Below are positions 1-7,305 of a stretch of DNA of 47,955 bases, piece by piece. The DNA comes from a virus. A model generated the notes under the pieces. It was given only the letters and a program-made list of their open reading frames with translations, made no database searches and was not told where the DNA came from. The DNA lies in the IMG/VR virus record IMGVR_UViG_3300043466_004014, positions 1 through 47,955 of that record, one strand, 5' to 3'. Numbering within the stretch: position 1 is the first letter of the stretch; each line of letters starts with the position of its first letter. The position numbers were made by a program, and so were the translations under genes.

Positions 1-345
1 GGCGGTTTTGATAATACAGCTAGTGGTAATATGTCTACTATAGTAGGCGGGTTTAGCGGTAGAGCTAGTGGACCTTATTCTTTTATAGGTAGCGGTTACA
101 ATAACACAGCTAGTGGTGGTTCCTCTACTGTAGGTGGTGGTTACAATAACACAGCTAGTGGTTATCAATCTACTATAGGTGGTGGGTTTAGCGGTAGAGC
201 TAGTGGATTAGGCTCGTTTACTACCGGTCTTTCATCAGTAGCATCAGGTAGAGCTTCAGTAGCTTTAGGAGAAGGTAACATAGTAAATGGCGATTATTCT
301 ACTATAGCGGGCGGTATTGGTAATGATACTAATACGAGATCAAAT
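1..345 (+). repeat. 45-bp tandem coding repeats (15-residue YadA-like units), first adhesin
   Basis: Degenerate 45-bp units encode GGG/AGG-x-x-N/R-T/A-ASG turns alternating with STI/STV strands. Visible units here carry Asn or Ser-Gly-Arg where the next gene mostly carries Cys-Asn. The array continues upstream of the window. Confidence 0.75.
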
Positions 346-669
346 GCATTTATCATAGGGTCTAATATTACTGCACTAAGCTCTAACTTTACATATGTAA
401 ATAACTTAAGCTCACAAGGCGATGTCTATATAGGTAGAAACACCATAGCGCAAAATCTATCATCTTCGACACTTACAGCACTTACAGCTACAATTTCTCA
501 GCTTAATATCGGACAAACATCAGGCTTGACGCTACAAGGGACAGTTAGTGCAGCAGGTGATATTGATGTAACTAATAGCAGTAACGGGATTATCCTTAAA
601 TCGCCAAATGGTACAAAATGGAGAATACGTGTTACAGATTTAGGAGCCCTTACAACAACTTTAATTTAA
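1..669 (+). CDS. YadA-head-like repeat adhesin, tail-fibre-type protein (5' truncated by window edge)
   Basis: The reading frame is open from base 1 and already in repeat (GGFDNTASGN), so the first Met at base 31 is internal and the true start lies upstream. About the first 115 visible residues are 15-residue repeats of the type STIGGGxxNTASGxY and STVGGGFSGRASG. This is the pattern of left-handed beta-roll heads of trimeric autotransporter adhesins (YadA family), here in phage form. The remaining C-terminal part (TSGLTLQGTVSAAGDI, then LKSPNGTKWRIRV near the end) resembles the trimeric tips of phage fibres. The likely role is a trimeric receptor-binding or decorating fibre on the virion. The next gene downstream is a longer paralogue. 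The family assignment rests on motif pattern only; trimerisation and receptor binding are inferred. Confidence 0.7.
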   Translation, partial: GGFDNTASGNMSTIVGGFSGRASGPYSFIGSGYNNTASGGSSTVGGGYNNTASGYQSTIGGGFSGRASGLGSFTTGLSSVASGRASVALGEGNIVNGDYSTIAGGIGNDTNTRSNAFIIGSNITALSSNFTYVNNLSSQGDVYIGRNTIAQNLSSSTLTALTATISQLNIGQTSGLTLQGTVSAAGDIDVTNSSNGIILKSPNGTKWRIRVTDLGALTTTLI

Positions 670-678
670 TATAAACTT

Positions 679-2868
679 ATGCCAAAACATATAACAGATA
701 CAGGAAGCCAGACAATAGCTGGTATATTAAGCTCGACAGGTAGTATCACTATTGGCGAGTCGCAGGTCAATACGGGAGTTTTTTCTAACGTAATTGGTGT
801 TTCATCAACAGCATCAAATAGAGCTGCAGTAGCTTTAGGTGAAAATAATACAGCTAGCGGTGTACACTCTACTGTAGGCGGTGGTTTCTGCAATACGGCT
901 AGCGGAACATCTATTGTAAGCCTTCCTGGACCAGCCTCTGGCGAGTACCGTGGGTCGGCCACGACTGTTGGTGGTGGTTTTCGTAATACAGCTAGTGGCT
1001 GTAGATCTACTATAGGAGGTGGTAGCTATAATACAGCTAGTTGTGATCATTCTACTATAGGTGGTGGTCAATGTAATACAGCTAGTGGTACCTACTCTAC
1101 TATAGCTGGTGGATTTAGTAGTAGAGCTAGCGGTGCGAGTTCCTTTATAGGTGGTGGCATTGGTAATACAGTTTCAGGGCTCTATTCTACAATAGGTGGT
1201 GGTAGCTGTAATATTAGTGGGTTAGGTGGCGTTGTAGGTGGCGGTTTTCGTAATACATCTAGCGGTAATTTCTCAACTATAGGAGGTGGTCAATGTAATA
1301 TAGCTAGTACTGTTTACTCTACTATAGCAGGGGGGTTTAGTAGTAGAGCTAGTGGCTGTAGTTCTACTGTAGCTGGTGGTAGCTGTAATACAGCTAGTTG
1401 TGATCATTCTACTGTAGCTGGTGGTCAATGTAATATAGCTAATGCTACCTATTCAACTATAGCGGGTGGTTTTAGTAGTAGAGCTAGCGGAAATGGGTCC
1501 TTTATCGGTGGTGGTCGTGGTAATACAGTTTCAGGGACCTATTCTACTGTAGCGGGTGGGTTTAGTAGTAGAGCTAGCGGTGGTTATTCTACTGTAGCAG
1601 GTGGTGCATGTAATATAGCTAGTGCTACCTATTCTACTGTAGCGGGTGGGTTTAGTAGTATAGCTAGCGGTAATTACTCTACTATAGGCGGTGGTCGCTG
1701 TAATACAGCAAGTAGTTATTCTACTATAGGCGGTGGTGAATGTAATATAGCTAGTGCTGCCTATTCTACTGTAGCGGGTGGGTTTAGTAGTAGAGCTAGT
1801 GGTACTGTGTCTATTATAGGTGGTGGTGTAGGTAATACAGCTAGCGGTAATTACTCTACTATAGGCGGTGGTGGATGTAATATAGCTAGTGCTGCCTATT
1901 CTACTGTAGCGGGTGGGTTTAGTAGTAGAGCTAGTGGACCTAGGTCTGTTATAGCTGGTGGTTATTGTAATACAGCTAGTGGTACTTCCTCTATTATAGC
2001 TGGGGGACAAAGTAATACAGCTAGTGGTATATACTCTACTATAGCTGGTGGTCGTTGTAATACAGCTAGTAGCTATCGAACCACTATAGGAGGCGGACAA
2101 AATAATATAGCTAGTGAAGATGACGCTACTGTGAGCGGTGGTCGCTGTAATACAGCAAGTGGTTATCGATCTACTATAGGAGGCGGACAAAGTAATACAG
2201 CTAGTGGTAATCGATCTACTATAGCTGGTGGATTTAGTAGCAGAGTTAGTGAACTGGGTTCTTTTGTAGGTGGTGGTTCCAATAACACAGCTAGTGGTGT
2301 ATACTCTACTATAGGTGGCGGTTACTATAATACAGCTAGTGGTTATTATTCTATTATAGCTGGTGGCTGTTGTAATACAGCTAGTGGAGAAATGGCTACC
2401 ATAGGTGGTGGTCAATGTAATATAGCTTATGAAAGTTACGCAACTGTAGCTGGTGGGTTATGTAATACAGCTTGTGGTAACTCAACTATAGCTGGTGGTA
2501 CTCGTAACACAGCTATTACTGTAAGTACCGTTGGTGGTGGTCATTGTAATACAGCAAATGGTGCTTATTCTACTGTAGCTGGTGGCTATTGTAATACAGC
2601 TAGTGGTGATTGTTCTACTATAGCGGGTGGGTTTAGTGGTAGAGTGAGTGGTAGAGCTTCTAGTATACTTGGAGGCGCTTGTAATGATATACGCTCTACA
2701 GCAACATGCTCTTCTATTATAGCAGGAGCAAGTATAATAGCTCTATCAGCTAATACAGCGTATACACCGTGTATTGTACTTACTAATGTACCTATTACCT
2801 CTGCTGGGTTAGGAACAGGATCTGTATGGAGATGTACTACTAGCAATCAGCTTTATATAGTACCTTAA
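679..2868 (+). CDS. YadA-head-like repeat adhesin, long paralogue with periodic cysteines
   Basis: A 729-residue protein that is almost wholly 15-residue beta-roll repeats from about residue 50 to 670. Two unit types alternate: GGGxCNTASGxYSTI and AGGFSSRASGxxSTV. The N-terminus (about 50 residues, MPKHITDTGSQTIAG) and the C-terminus (GTGSVWRCTTSNQLYIVP) are non-repetitive, the latter typical of phage fibre ends. At least 19 units carry Cys-Asn at the same register, which the upstream paralogue lacks. It lies 9 bp after that paralogue. No well-spaced promoter element was found; ATATAAAC lies just before the ATG. The probable role is a trimeric host-recognition fibre or filament. YadA-type folding is inferred from the repeat, not from a search. 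Confidence 0.75.
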   Translation: MPKHITDTGSQTIAGILSSTGSITIGESQVNTGVFSNVIGVSSTASNRAAVALGENNTASGVHSTVGGGFCNTASGTSIVSLPGPASGEYRGSATTVGGGFRNTASGCRSTIGGGSYNTASCDHSTIGGGQCNTASGTYSTIAGGFSSRASGASSFIGGGIGNTVSGLYSTIGGGSCNISGLGGVVGGGFRNTSSGNFSTIGGGQCNIASTVYSTIAGGFSSRASGCSSTVAGGSCNTASCDHSTVAGGQCNIANATYSTIAGGFSSRASGNGSFIGGGRGNTVSGTYSTVAGGFSSRASGGYSTVAGGACNIASATYSTVAGGFSSIASGNYSTIGGGRCNTASSYSTIGGGECNIASAAYSTVAGGFSSRASGTVSIIGGGVGNTASGNYSTIGGGGCNIASAAYSTVAGGFSSRASGPRSVIAGGYCNTASGTSSIIAGGQSNTASGIYSTIAGGRCNTASSYRTTIGGGQNNIASEDDATVSGGRCNTASGYRSTIGGGQSNTASGNRSTIAGGFSSRVSELGSFVGGGSNNTASGVYSTIGGGYYNTASGYYSIIAGGCCNTASGEMATIGGGQCNIAYESYATVAGGLCNTACGNSTIAGGTRNTAITVSTVGGGHCNTANGAYSTVAGGYCNTASGDCSTIAGGFSGRVSGRASSILGGACNDIRSTATCSSIIAGASIIALSANTAYTPCIVLTNVPITSAGLGTGSVWRCTTSNQLYIVP
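835..2695 (+). repeat. 45-bp tandem coding repeat array, about 40 units
   Basis: Units of roughly 45 bp repeat with strong nucleotide similarity (recurrent ggtggtg...tgtaatacagctagtgg segments in about 90-bp super-units), which makes this array prone to unequal recombination. The opposite strand is open over much of it, but only because the repeat is in phase. The motif TACTATAG/GTAGC recurs because of the STI/STV codons and has no evident regulatory meaning. Confidence 0.8.
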
Positions 2869-2904
2869 TCTTGCAAATTACAAAACCTATATTAAATTAT
2901 AGAA

Positions 2905-3792
2905 GTGTCCAAAATTGCTGTTTTTCATATAGAAGGTGGTATAGGTAAGCATATAGCTGCTACTGCTGTAGTGGAGTGCTATAAAAAAAATAATCCTAAT
3001 GCCAAAGTGGTAGTTGTATGTGCGTGGCCTGAGGTCTTTCTTAATAACCCCACGGTTGAGCGTGTTTATAAGTTAGGTAGTGTGCCGTATTTTTATAGAG
3101 ATTATATTTTAAATAAAGATGTCGAAATTTACGCTCATGAGCCGTATAAAACTACCTCTCACATTACTAAAAAGAGTCATCTGATAGAATCATGGTGCGC
3201 TATGATAGGTATAGAATATGGTGGTGAAAAACCTAGATTAGTGCTAAATTTTAGAGAAAGAGAAATAGCTGCTAAACTTATAAACAACACCACAGGTAAG
3301 CCTGTTTTAATCTTTCAACCATTTGGCGGACCAGGTAAAGAATATCAAGAGACACCTTATTCTTGGATGAGAGATATACACCCTGATGTAGCTCAAACTT
3401 TAGTAGATAAATTAAGTGAAAAATATCATGTAGTTTATGTGTGTTACGATTTTCACCCACAATTACAAAATTGTGTTAGAGTTGATCAGATTTTACAGAA
3501 GAAAGTACTATTTGGTCTTTTAGAATATTCTCATGCAAGACTCTTAATAGATTCATCATTGCAGCACGCCGCTGCTGCTCTAAATCTACCTTCAACTGTT
3601 GTTTGGGTAGCGACACAGCCTGAAATCTTCGGCTATAAAATACACAAAAATATTACCTCAACAGAATCATTTCCAAAAGGTACGGTAGATTCATACTTAC
3701 ATGATTATAACTTTACCGGAGCTATCTATGAATGTCCTTTTACAGCTCCAAATCAAATATTTGATATTAATGCTATTCTTGAAACATTATGA
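2905..3792 (+). CDS. GT9-like (heptosyltransferase-type) GT-B glycosyltransferase
   Basis: A 295-residue protein starting at GTG. The N-terminus KIAVFHIEGGIGKHIAATA matches the Rossmann-like start with Gly-rich turn of family 9 glycosyltransferases (ADP-heptose:LPS heptosyltransferases). The C-terminal half has the donor-site pattern LLIDSSLQHAAAALNLP (D216, H221) followed by TVVWVATQPEIFGY. Length is somewhat below the bacterial enzymes (about 320-350). It would transfer a sugar from a nucleotide donor; donor and acceptor are unknown. The stop overlaps the sulfotransferase start (ATGA), implying coupled translation. A late-promoter-like ATTAAATT lies 6 nt before GTG, supporting this start. 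Acceptors could be host surface glycans or the Ser/Thr-rich virion fibres nearby; neither is shown. Confidence 0.7.
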   Translation: MSKIAVFHIEGGIGKHIAATAVVECYKKNNPNAKVVVVCAWPEVFLNNPTVERVYKLGSVPYFYRDYILNKDVEIYAHEPYKTTSHITKKSHLIESWCAMIGIEYGGEKPRLVLNFREREIAAKLINNTTGKPVLIFQPFGGPGKEYQETPYSWMRDIHPDVAQTLVDKLSEKYHVVYVCYDFHPQLQNCVRVDQILQKKVLFGLLEYSHARLLIDSSLQHAAAALNLPSTVVWVATQPEIFGYKIHKNITSTESFPKGTVDSYLHDYNFTGAIYECPFTAPNQIFDINAILETL

Positions 3793-4607
3793 AGAAACTA
3801 CTATTTAATTCATCTCTACCTAGATCTGGATCAACATTATTACAAAACATTTTTGCACAAAATCCTAATTTCTACTGTACGCCGACTTCTGGTACTCTTG
3901 AGTTGGTTTATGGAGCTCGTGCTAACTATGCGAATGATCCTACGTTTAAAGCGCAGGACAATGAGCTAATGAGAAAAGGATTTCAAAATTTTTGCAATAA
4001 GGGTCTTCATGGCTTTTATGATGCAATAACAGATAAGCCTGTTGTTTTAGAAAAATCACGTGGCTGGGGGATACATTACGACCTACTACAGTTTGTCCTT
4101 AACGAGCCGCCTAAAATTATCTGTATGGTAAGAGATATTAAACAAATAGTCGCTTCGATGGAGAAAAAGTTTAGAACAGCTCCAGAAACTGATTCTGGTA
4201 TTGTTAATCATAGTGAATTAAGAAACACCACGACACCGAAACGTGTCGACCATTACCTCGCAACACAACCGCTAGGCTTAGCTATTGAGAGAGTAGGGGA
4301 GATCTTTAGACAGGGTCTCAATAAAAATATGATGTTTGTAAGATACGAAGATCTATGTAGTTCGCCTGAAAAAACACTACAGCAAATATATAACTATTTC
4401 GAGATACCAAATTACGAATTTCATAATTTTCAATATATCGATCAAATCACACAAGAAGATGATTCTGTATATGGTGTGTTCGGCGATCACAAGATAAGAC
4501 CTAAGATACAATTCACAGATAACAAACCTCACGAAATACTTGGTAAAGATATCTGCGATTGGTTAGATAATAATTTTAACTGGTATAATAATATCTTTAA
4601 GTATTAA
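3789..4607 (+). CDS. Sulfotransferase family protein (PAPS-dependent)
   Basis: A 272-residue protein. Residues 9-19 (SLPRSGSTLLQ) form the 5'-phosphosulfate-binding loop of PAPS sulfotransferases. ICMVRDIKQIVASMEKKF supplies the 3'-phosphate-binding segment (the R and S of the VRD...S pattern), and MFVRYEDLCSSPEKTL is the characteristic downstream helix. The enzyme would move a sulfuryl group from PAPS to a hydroxyl or amine, most likely on a glycan or protein. The start overlaps the stop of the GT9-like gene by 4 nt, so the two probably act on one substrate. Sulfotransferase domains occur in marine phages; the substrate cannot be read here. Confidence 0.8.
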   Translation: MKKLLFNSSLPRSGSTLLQNIFAQNPNFYCTPTSGTLELVYGARANYANDPTFKAQDNELMRKGFQNFCNKGLHGFYDAITDKPVVLEKSRGWGIHYDLLQFVLNEPPKIICMVRDIKQIVASMEKKFRTAPETDSGIVNHSELRNTTTPKRVDHYLATQPLGLAIERVGEIFRQGLNKNMMFVRYEDLCSSPEKTLQQIYNYFEIPNYEFHNFQYIDQITQEDDSVYGVFGDHKIRPKIQFTDNKPHEILGKDICDWLDNNFNWYNNIFKY

Positions 4608-4622
4608 AAAATAACGCGGGAG

Positions 4623-4630
4623 AATAAATA
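4623..4630 (+). promoter_or_regulatory. Late promoter-like element AATAAATA
   Basis: T4-type late -10 element ending exactly 5 nt before the ATG at 4636. Confidence 0.6.
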
Positions 4631-4635
4631 TAATT

Positions 4636-4881
4636 ATGAGTTTACAGATCAGCTTAGATGAACCACGTGTTATTGTTACCCAGCCAGAAGTAACAAAGAC
4701 TATAACCGAAATTGTAATTAGTAGAATTATTGATTTACCGGGCGAGAAAAAGGTAATCGCTGTTGTAGATAGCGAGCGAATAGAGCTATCAGAGTTATCT
4801 GATGACAATTACGATAATCCTCGCGAGTGGACTAATTTAGATGTAGTAGAAGCTGTTAAAAGACATTTTAGAGTGCCATAA
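4636..4881 (+). CDS. Small protein of unknown function
   Basis: An 81-residue acidic protein that I do not recognise. It begins MSLQISLDEPRVIV, has a beta-rich centre with many Val/Ile (TITEIVISRIIDLPGEKKVIAVVD) and ends in a helix-like tail (LDVVEAVKRHFRVP). No Cys, signal peptide or membrane segment is seen. The start is supported by an AATAAATA element 5 nt upstream. It ends 25 nt before a strong intrinsic terminator, so it is the last gene of its unit. Confidence 0.65.
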   Translation: MSLQISLDEPRVIVTQPEVTKTITEIVISRIIDLPGEKKVIAVVDSERIELSELSDDNYDNPREWTNLDVVEAVKRHFRVP

Positions 4882-4906
4882 TTTTTATACAAATATGTAA
4901 TAATAC

Positions 4907-4941
4907 AAACCGTTGATTCACTACGAATCAACGGTTTTTTT
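4907..4941 (+). terminator. Intrinsic terminator
   Basis: Perfect 13-bp stem (AAACCGTTGATTC / GAATCAACGGTTT), 5-nt loop ACTAC, then a T run. It closes the adhesin-GT-sulfotransferase unit. A TATAAATA element begins on the last T of the run. Confidence 0.9.
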
Positions 4942-4948
4942 ATAAATA
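4941..4948 (+). promoter_or_regulatory. Late promoter TATAAATA
   Basis: Exact T4 late consensus directly abutting the terminator and ending 5 nt before the ATG at 4954. Confidence 0.75.
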
Positions 4949-4953
4949 TAAAT

Positions 4954-5529
4954 ATGCCAACTATTAAAATAGCTAGCTTAGATATCGCTACAACAGTAAA
5001 CGGATATGAATTTCTCGTTATAGATGATGGCGTTCGTACAAGAAGAGCAACTATATTTACAATTACAAATACACTTTCAACAGATGTTGCACGCTCTCTT
5101 ACGAGTTCTTTTGGGCAGCTGACTAGTGGTTCCGCGTCTATAGAGTATGCTAATGAGATTGACTCATCGTTACAAGTACTTAACACTACAGTGCAATCTA
5201 GCAGCGCTGCCTGGGGTGTGACGGGTAATATAACCAACATATACAACATTGATAGCCAGGATTATACTATCCTGCCGGAAAATTTTTCAGGTTATATACG
5301 CAAATCTTTTAATGATGTGCATACGATTTATGTACCTACAGATAATAACAACTTCACACCGGGCGCTTCTATTACTATACGAAACGCTGGTCTTAGCGCT
5401 CTCACCATTTTACCGCTAAATAGTAACGTTGTTATTAATTACGATAATACATATGCGGCTAATGTTATAGACCCAAAAAATACTGCTCAGTTGTTATACA
5501 TTGGTGATAATAACTGGGATCTTATTTAA
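4954..5529 (+). CDS. Putative small virion (fibre-like) protein
   Basis: A 191-residue protein. The N-terminal part (IASLDIATTVNGYEFLVIDDG) resembles the short motif that opens many phage fibre proteins. The C-terminal part is a beta-rich, Asn/Thr-rich domain ending TAQLLYIGDNNWDLI, a common terminal motif of phage fibre domains. No enzyme motif is seen. It is the first gene of a unit that starts at the TATAAATA at 4941 and is followed 4 nt later by the S1-like protease gene, so the two are probably co-expressed and could be partners. Assignment is by motif flavour only. Confidence 0.55.
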   Translation: MPTIKIASLDIATTVNGYEFLVIDDGVRTRRATIFTITNTLSTDVARSLTSSFGQLTSGSASIEYANEIDSSLQVLNTTVQSSSAAWGVTGNITNIYNIDSQDYTILPENFSGYIRKSFNDVHTIYVPTDNNNFTPGASITIRNAGLSALTILPLNSNVVINYDNTYAANVIDPKNTAQLLYIGDNNWDLI

Positions 5530-5533
5530 TTAA

Positions 5534-7279
5534 ATGAAAGTTGTACCTAGAAATAAAATTTCAAAATTACTATCAAAGCCGCCTGTTTTAGTACAAAATG
5601 CTATTGTTACAGGTTGGCTGCCTCGTCGAGATGTTACAAATCAGAACGTTCTATTCTCACGAGCTGTTTTACCTGAAGTTGATACTCTTTCTTGTATACG
5701 ACCGGTCTATAATATAAGCAATAAATTCATTACAACTCTTTCAGCTGGGTGGTGGACAACACAGTTCCCGTACTTTGATAATACTCTCACATTTACACCT
5801 GATCTTAGTCACGGACTCCGAACTATAGTATGGAGGGAAGTAGTTACTAATGCTCGGGGGTTAACAGCAAATAATATTATTGCGGGTTCTGCTACCGGTG
5901 GAACTACATCTGTTAGGATTTTACAGTACCCAGACAAGCCTAGTTTTAGATCTGATGCTGGACAGGGTCTCTTTACTCGTTATGGCGATCAATTTTTAGC
6001 ACCTTATAATAATGACGGTCTAAATCAACCAGGCACGACTTTCAGGGTAGCGTTTAGTTCTTTACAACACACTTTTGACAGAGAATTGTTTGCGAATGTA
6101 AAGGATTCTGTTTTAAATAAACCTCTTTTTCCACAACCGCTAAGTGCACTGTGGTTGCAAAACGGAGTACCAATACCTAATACAGCTAATACTTTTACCC
6201 ATACACCGACTGCTGATAATTGTCTCTTGCAGTTCTCTATATCGGCACAAAATCATAGAGGTGTAGAAAGTTATACGTCTGCGCCTTTTTACATTACACT
6301 ATCTGGGTATCGTTATGCTGCAAACGCGTGTCAGGAGATTTTAGCAAGAACTACTAATCAACCTGGCGGTTCAGCGAGTATGAATATGTTCACGGTAAAG
6401 AATCATAATACTAGAACATATGTACGTAATCCAAATTTATGGTGCAGGGAAAGAGACGCACTACCAGACCTGGCAGAGCAATTTACTGGATGCGTGGTAT
6501 ATAAAACGTTTGGGTATGAGTCGTTTGGTGGTGTATTAATAACGCCAAGACATGTTCTATATTGTCAGCATGCGCATCCGCAAGCTAAAGGCACATGGCC
6601 TCCAAATCTAAACACACAGTGCGATTTAACGTTTGTTACTTCGAATAATATACCTGTAAGCTGTACACAACTTCACCAAGCTTCTGACCCTACAGCAGAT
6701 TTAGCTGTAGCGGTGTTAGATCGTGATATGGAAGCTTTAGGTTTGCATGTGACGCCTATACTCGATCGGTTGCATGAAAAAACTATGTGGGCTACGAATC
6801 TTGAAAGTTCGTACAGGGGGGGCGTGATGGATTTTTTGGAGCTTACTAGCTTTGCGACTACGGGGCTATCTACTCCATATATAGCTGTATCTCAAGGCGC
6901 GGGGAGAGCTACAAACACCATCCCACCTACCCCGGCAAGTAAATACCCACTATATAATGATATAATGCTGCATATTTCTCCGCAGCCATATGCACATCCA
7001 CTATCGAGCTTTAGATATGATGTATGGGATGGAGATTCAGGCACACCGGTTTTTCTTAATATTGATAGTACGGTTTATCTCACCGGTATACTGGTTAACG
7101 CACCATGGGGGTTCAGGACAGCAGACCCATATACAATTAATCAACTAATTACAGCAGCTGATGCTAACGCTATTGCGATGGGTAGATTGAGTACACAAAC
7201 AGGCTATACAGTGAGTAGTTTTCCTCTTTCTACTATACCTGTGCCTCCTTTATTTAACGCTGTATACAGCCTCGTATAA
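5534..7279 (+). CDS. Trypsin-like (S1 fold) serine protease virion protein with Ig-like region
   Basis: A 581-residue protein. The C-terminal half has an ordered chymotrypsin-fold triad. His346 lies in HVLYCQHAH (the VLxxxH pattern of VLTAAH), Asp389 in TADLAVAVL (compare DIALL), and Ser502 in WDGDSGTPVF (the GDSG signature). All three key residues are present, so it looks active. Residues about 200-260 (LWLQNGVPIPNTANTFTHT... then FYITLSG) look like an Ig-like domain. The N-terminal 200 residues are not recognised. No signal peptide is seen, which fits a virion component rather than a secreted enzyme. It lies 4 nt after the preceding gene and just before a subtilisin-like gene. Possible roles are maturation of fibres or cleavage of host surface protein; neither is shown. 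Confidence 0.7.
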   Translation: MKVVPRNKISKLLSKPPVLVQNAIVTGWLPRRDVTNQNVLFSRAVLPEVDTLSCIRPVYNISNKFITTLSAGWWTTQFPYFDNTLTFTPDLSHGLRTIVWREVVTNARGLTANNIIAGSATGGTTSVRILQYPDKPSFRSDAGQGLFTRYGDQFLAPYNNDGLNQPGTTFRVAFSSLQHTFDRELFANVKDSVLNKPLFPQPLSALWLQNGVPIPNTANTFTHTPTADNCLLQFSISAQNHRGVESYTSAPFYITLSGYRYAANACQEILARTTNQPGGSASMNMFTVKNHNTRTYVRNPNLWCRERDALPDLAEQFTGCVVYKTFGYESFGGVLITPRHVLYCQHAHPQAKGTWPPNLNTQCDLTFVTSNNIPVSCTQLHQASDPTADLAVAVLDRDMEALGLHVTPILDRLHEKTMWATNLESSYRGGVMDFLELTSFATTGLSTPYIAVSQGAGRATNTIPPTPASKYPLYNDIMLHISPQPYAHPLSSFRYDVWDGDSGTPVFLNIDSTVYLTGILVNAPWGFRTADPYTINQLITAADANAIAMGRLSTQTGYTVSSFPLSTIPVPPLFNAVYSLV

Positions 7280-7282
7280 ATA
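7275..7282 (+). promoter_or_regulatory. Late promoter TATAAATA (with leader)
   Basis: Exact consensus overlapping the stop codon of the protease gene. The next ATG (7306) is 23 nt downstream, so this is one of only two elements in the window predicted to give a real 5' leader. Confidence 0.65.
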
Positions 7283-7305
7283 ACAATAAGAACTAACTAC
7301 AAATT

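Noticed and set aside
1531-2415. Long minus-strand open frame (294 codons) opposite the adhesin repeats
   Set aside because: It is a by-product of the in-phase 45-bp repeat: its Thr/Ser/Tyr-rich product simply mirrors the sense repeat, and there is no promoter or credible start.
835-2695. CRISPR-like or non-coding tandem repeat array
   Set aside because: Repeats are contiguous 45-bp coding units without unique spacers and translate to a continuous beta-roll pattern.
1-2868. Diversity-generating retroelement target
   Set aside because: No reverse transcriptase, template repeat or C-type lectin variable region is in the window; variation of the repeats looks like ordinary degenerate duplication.
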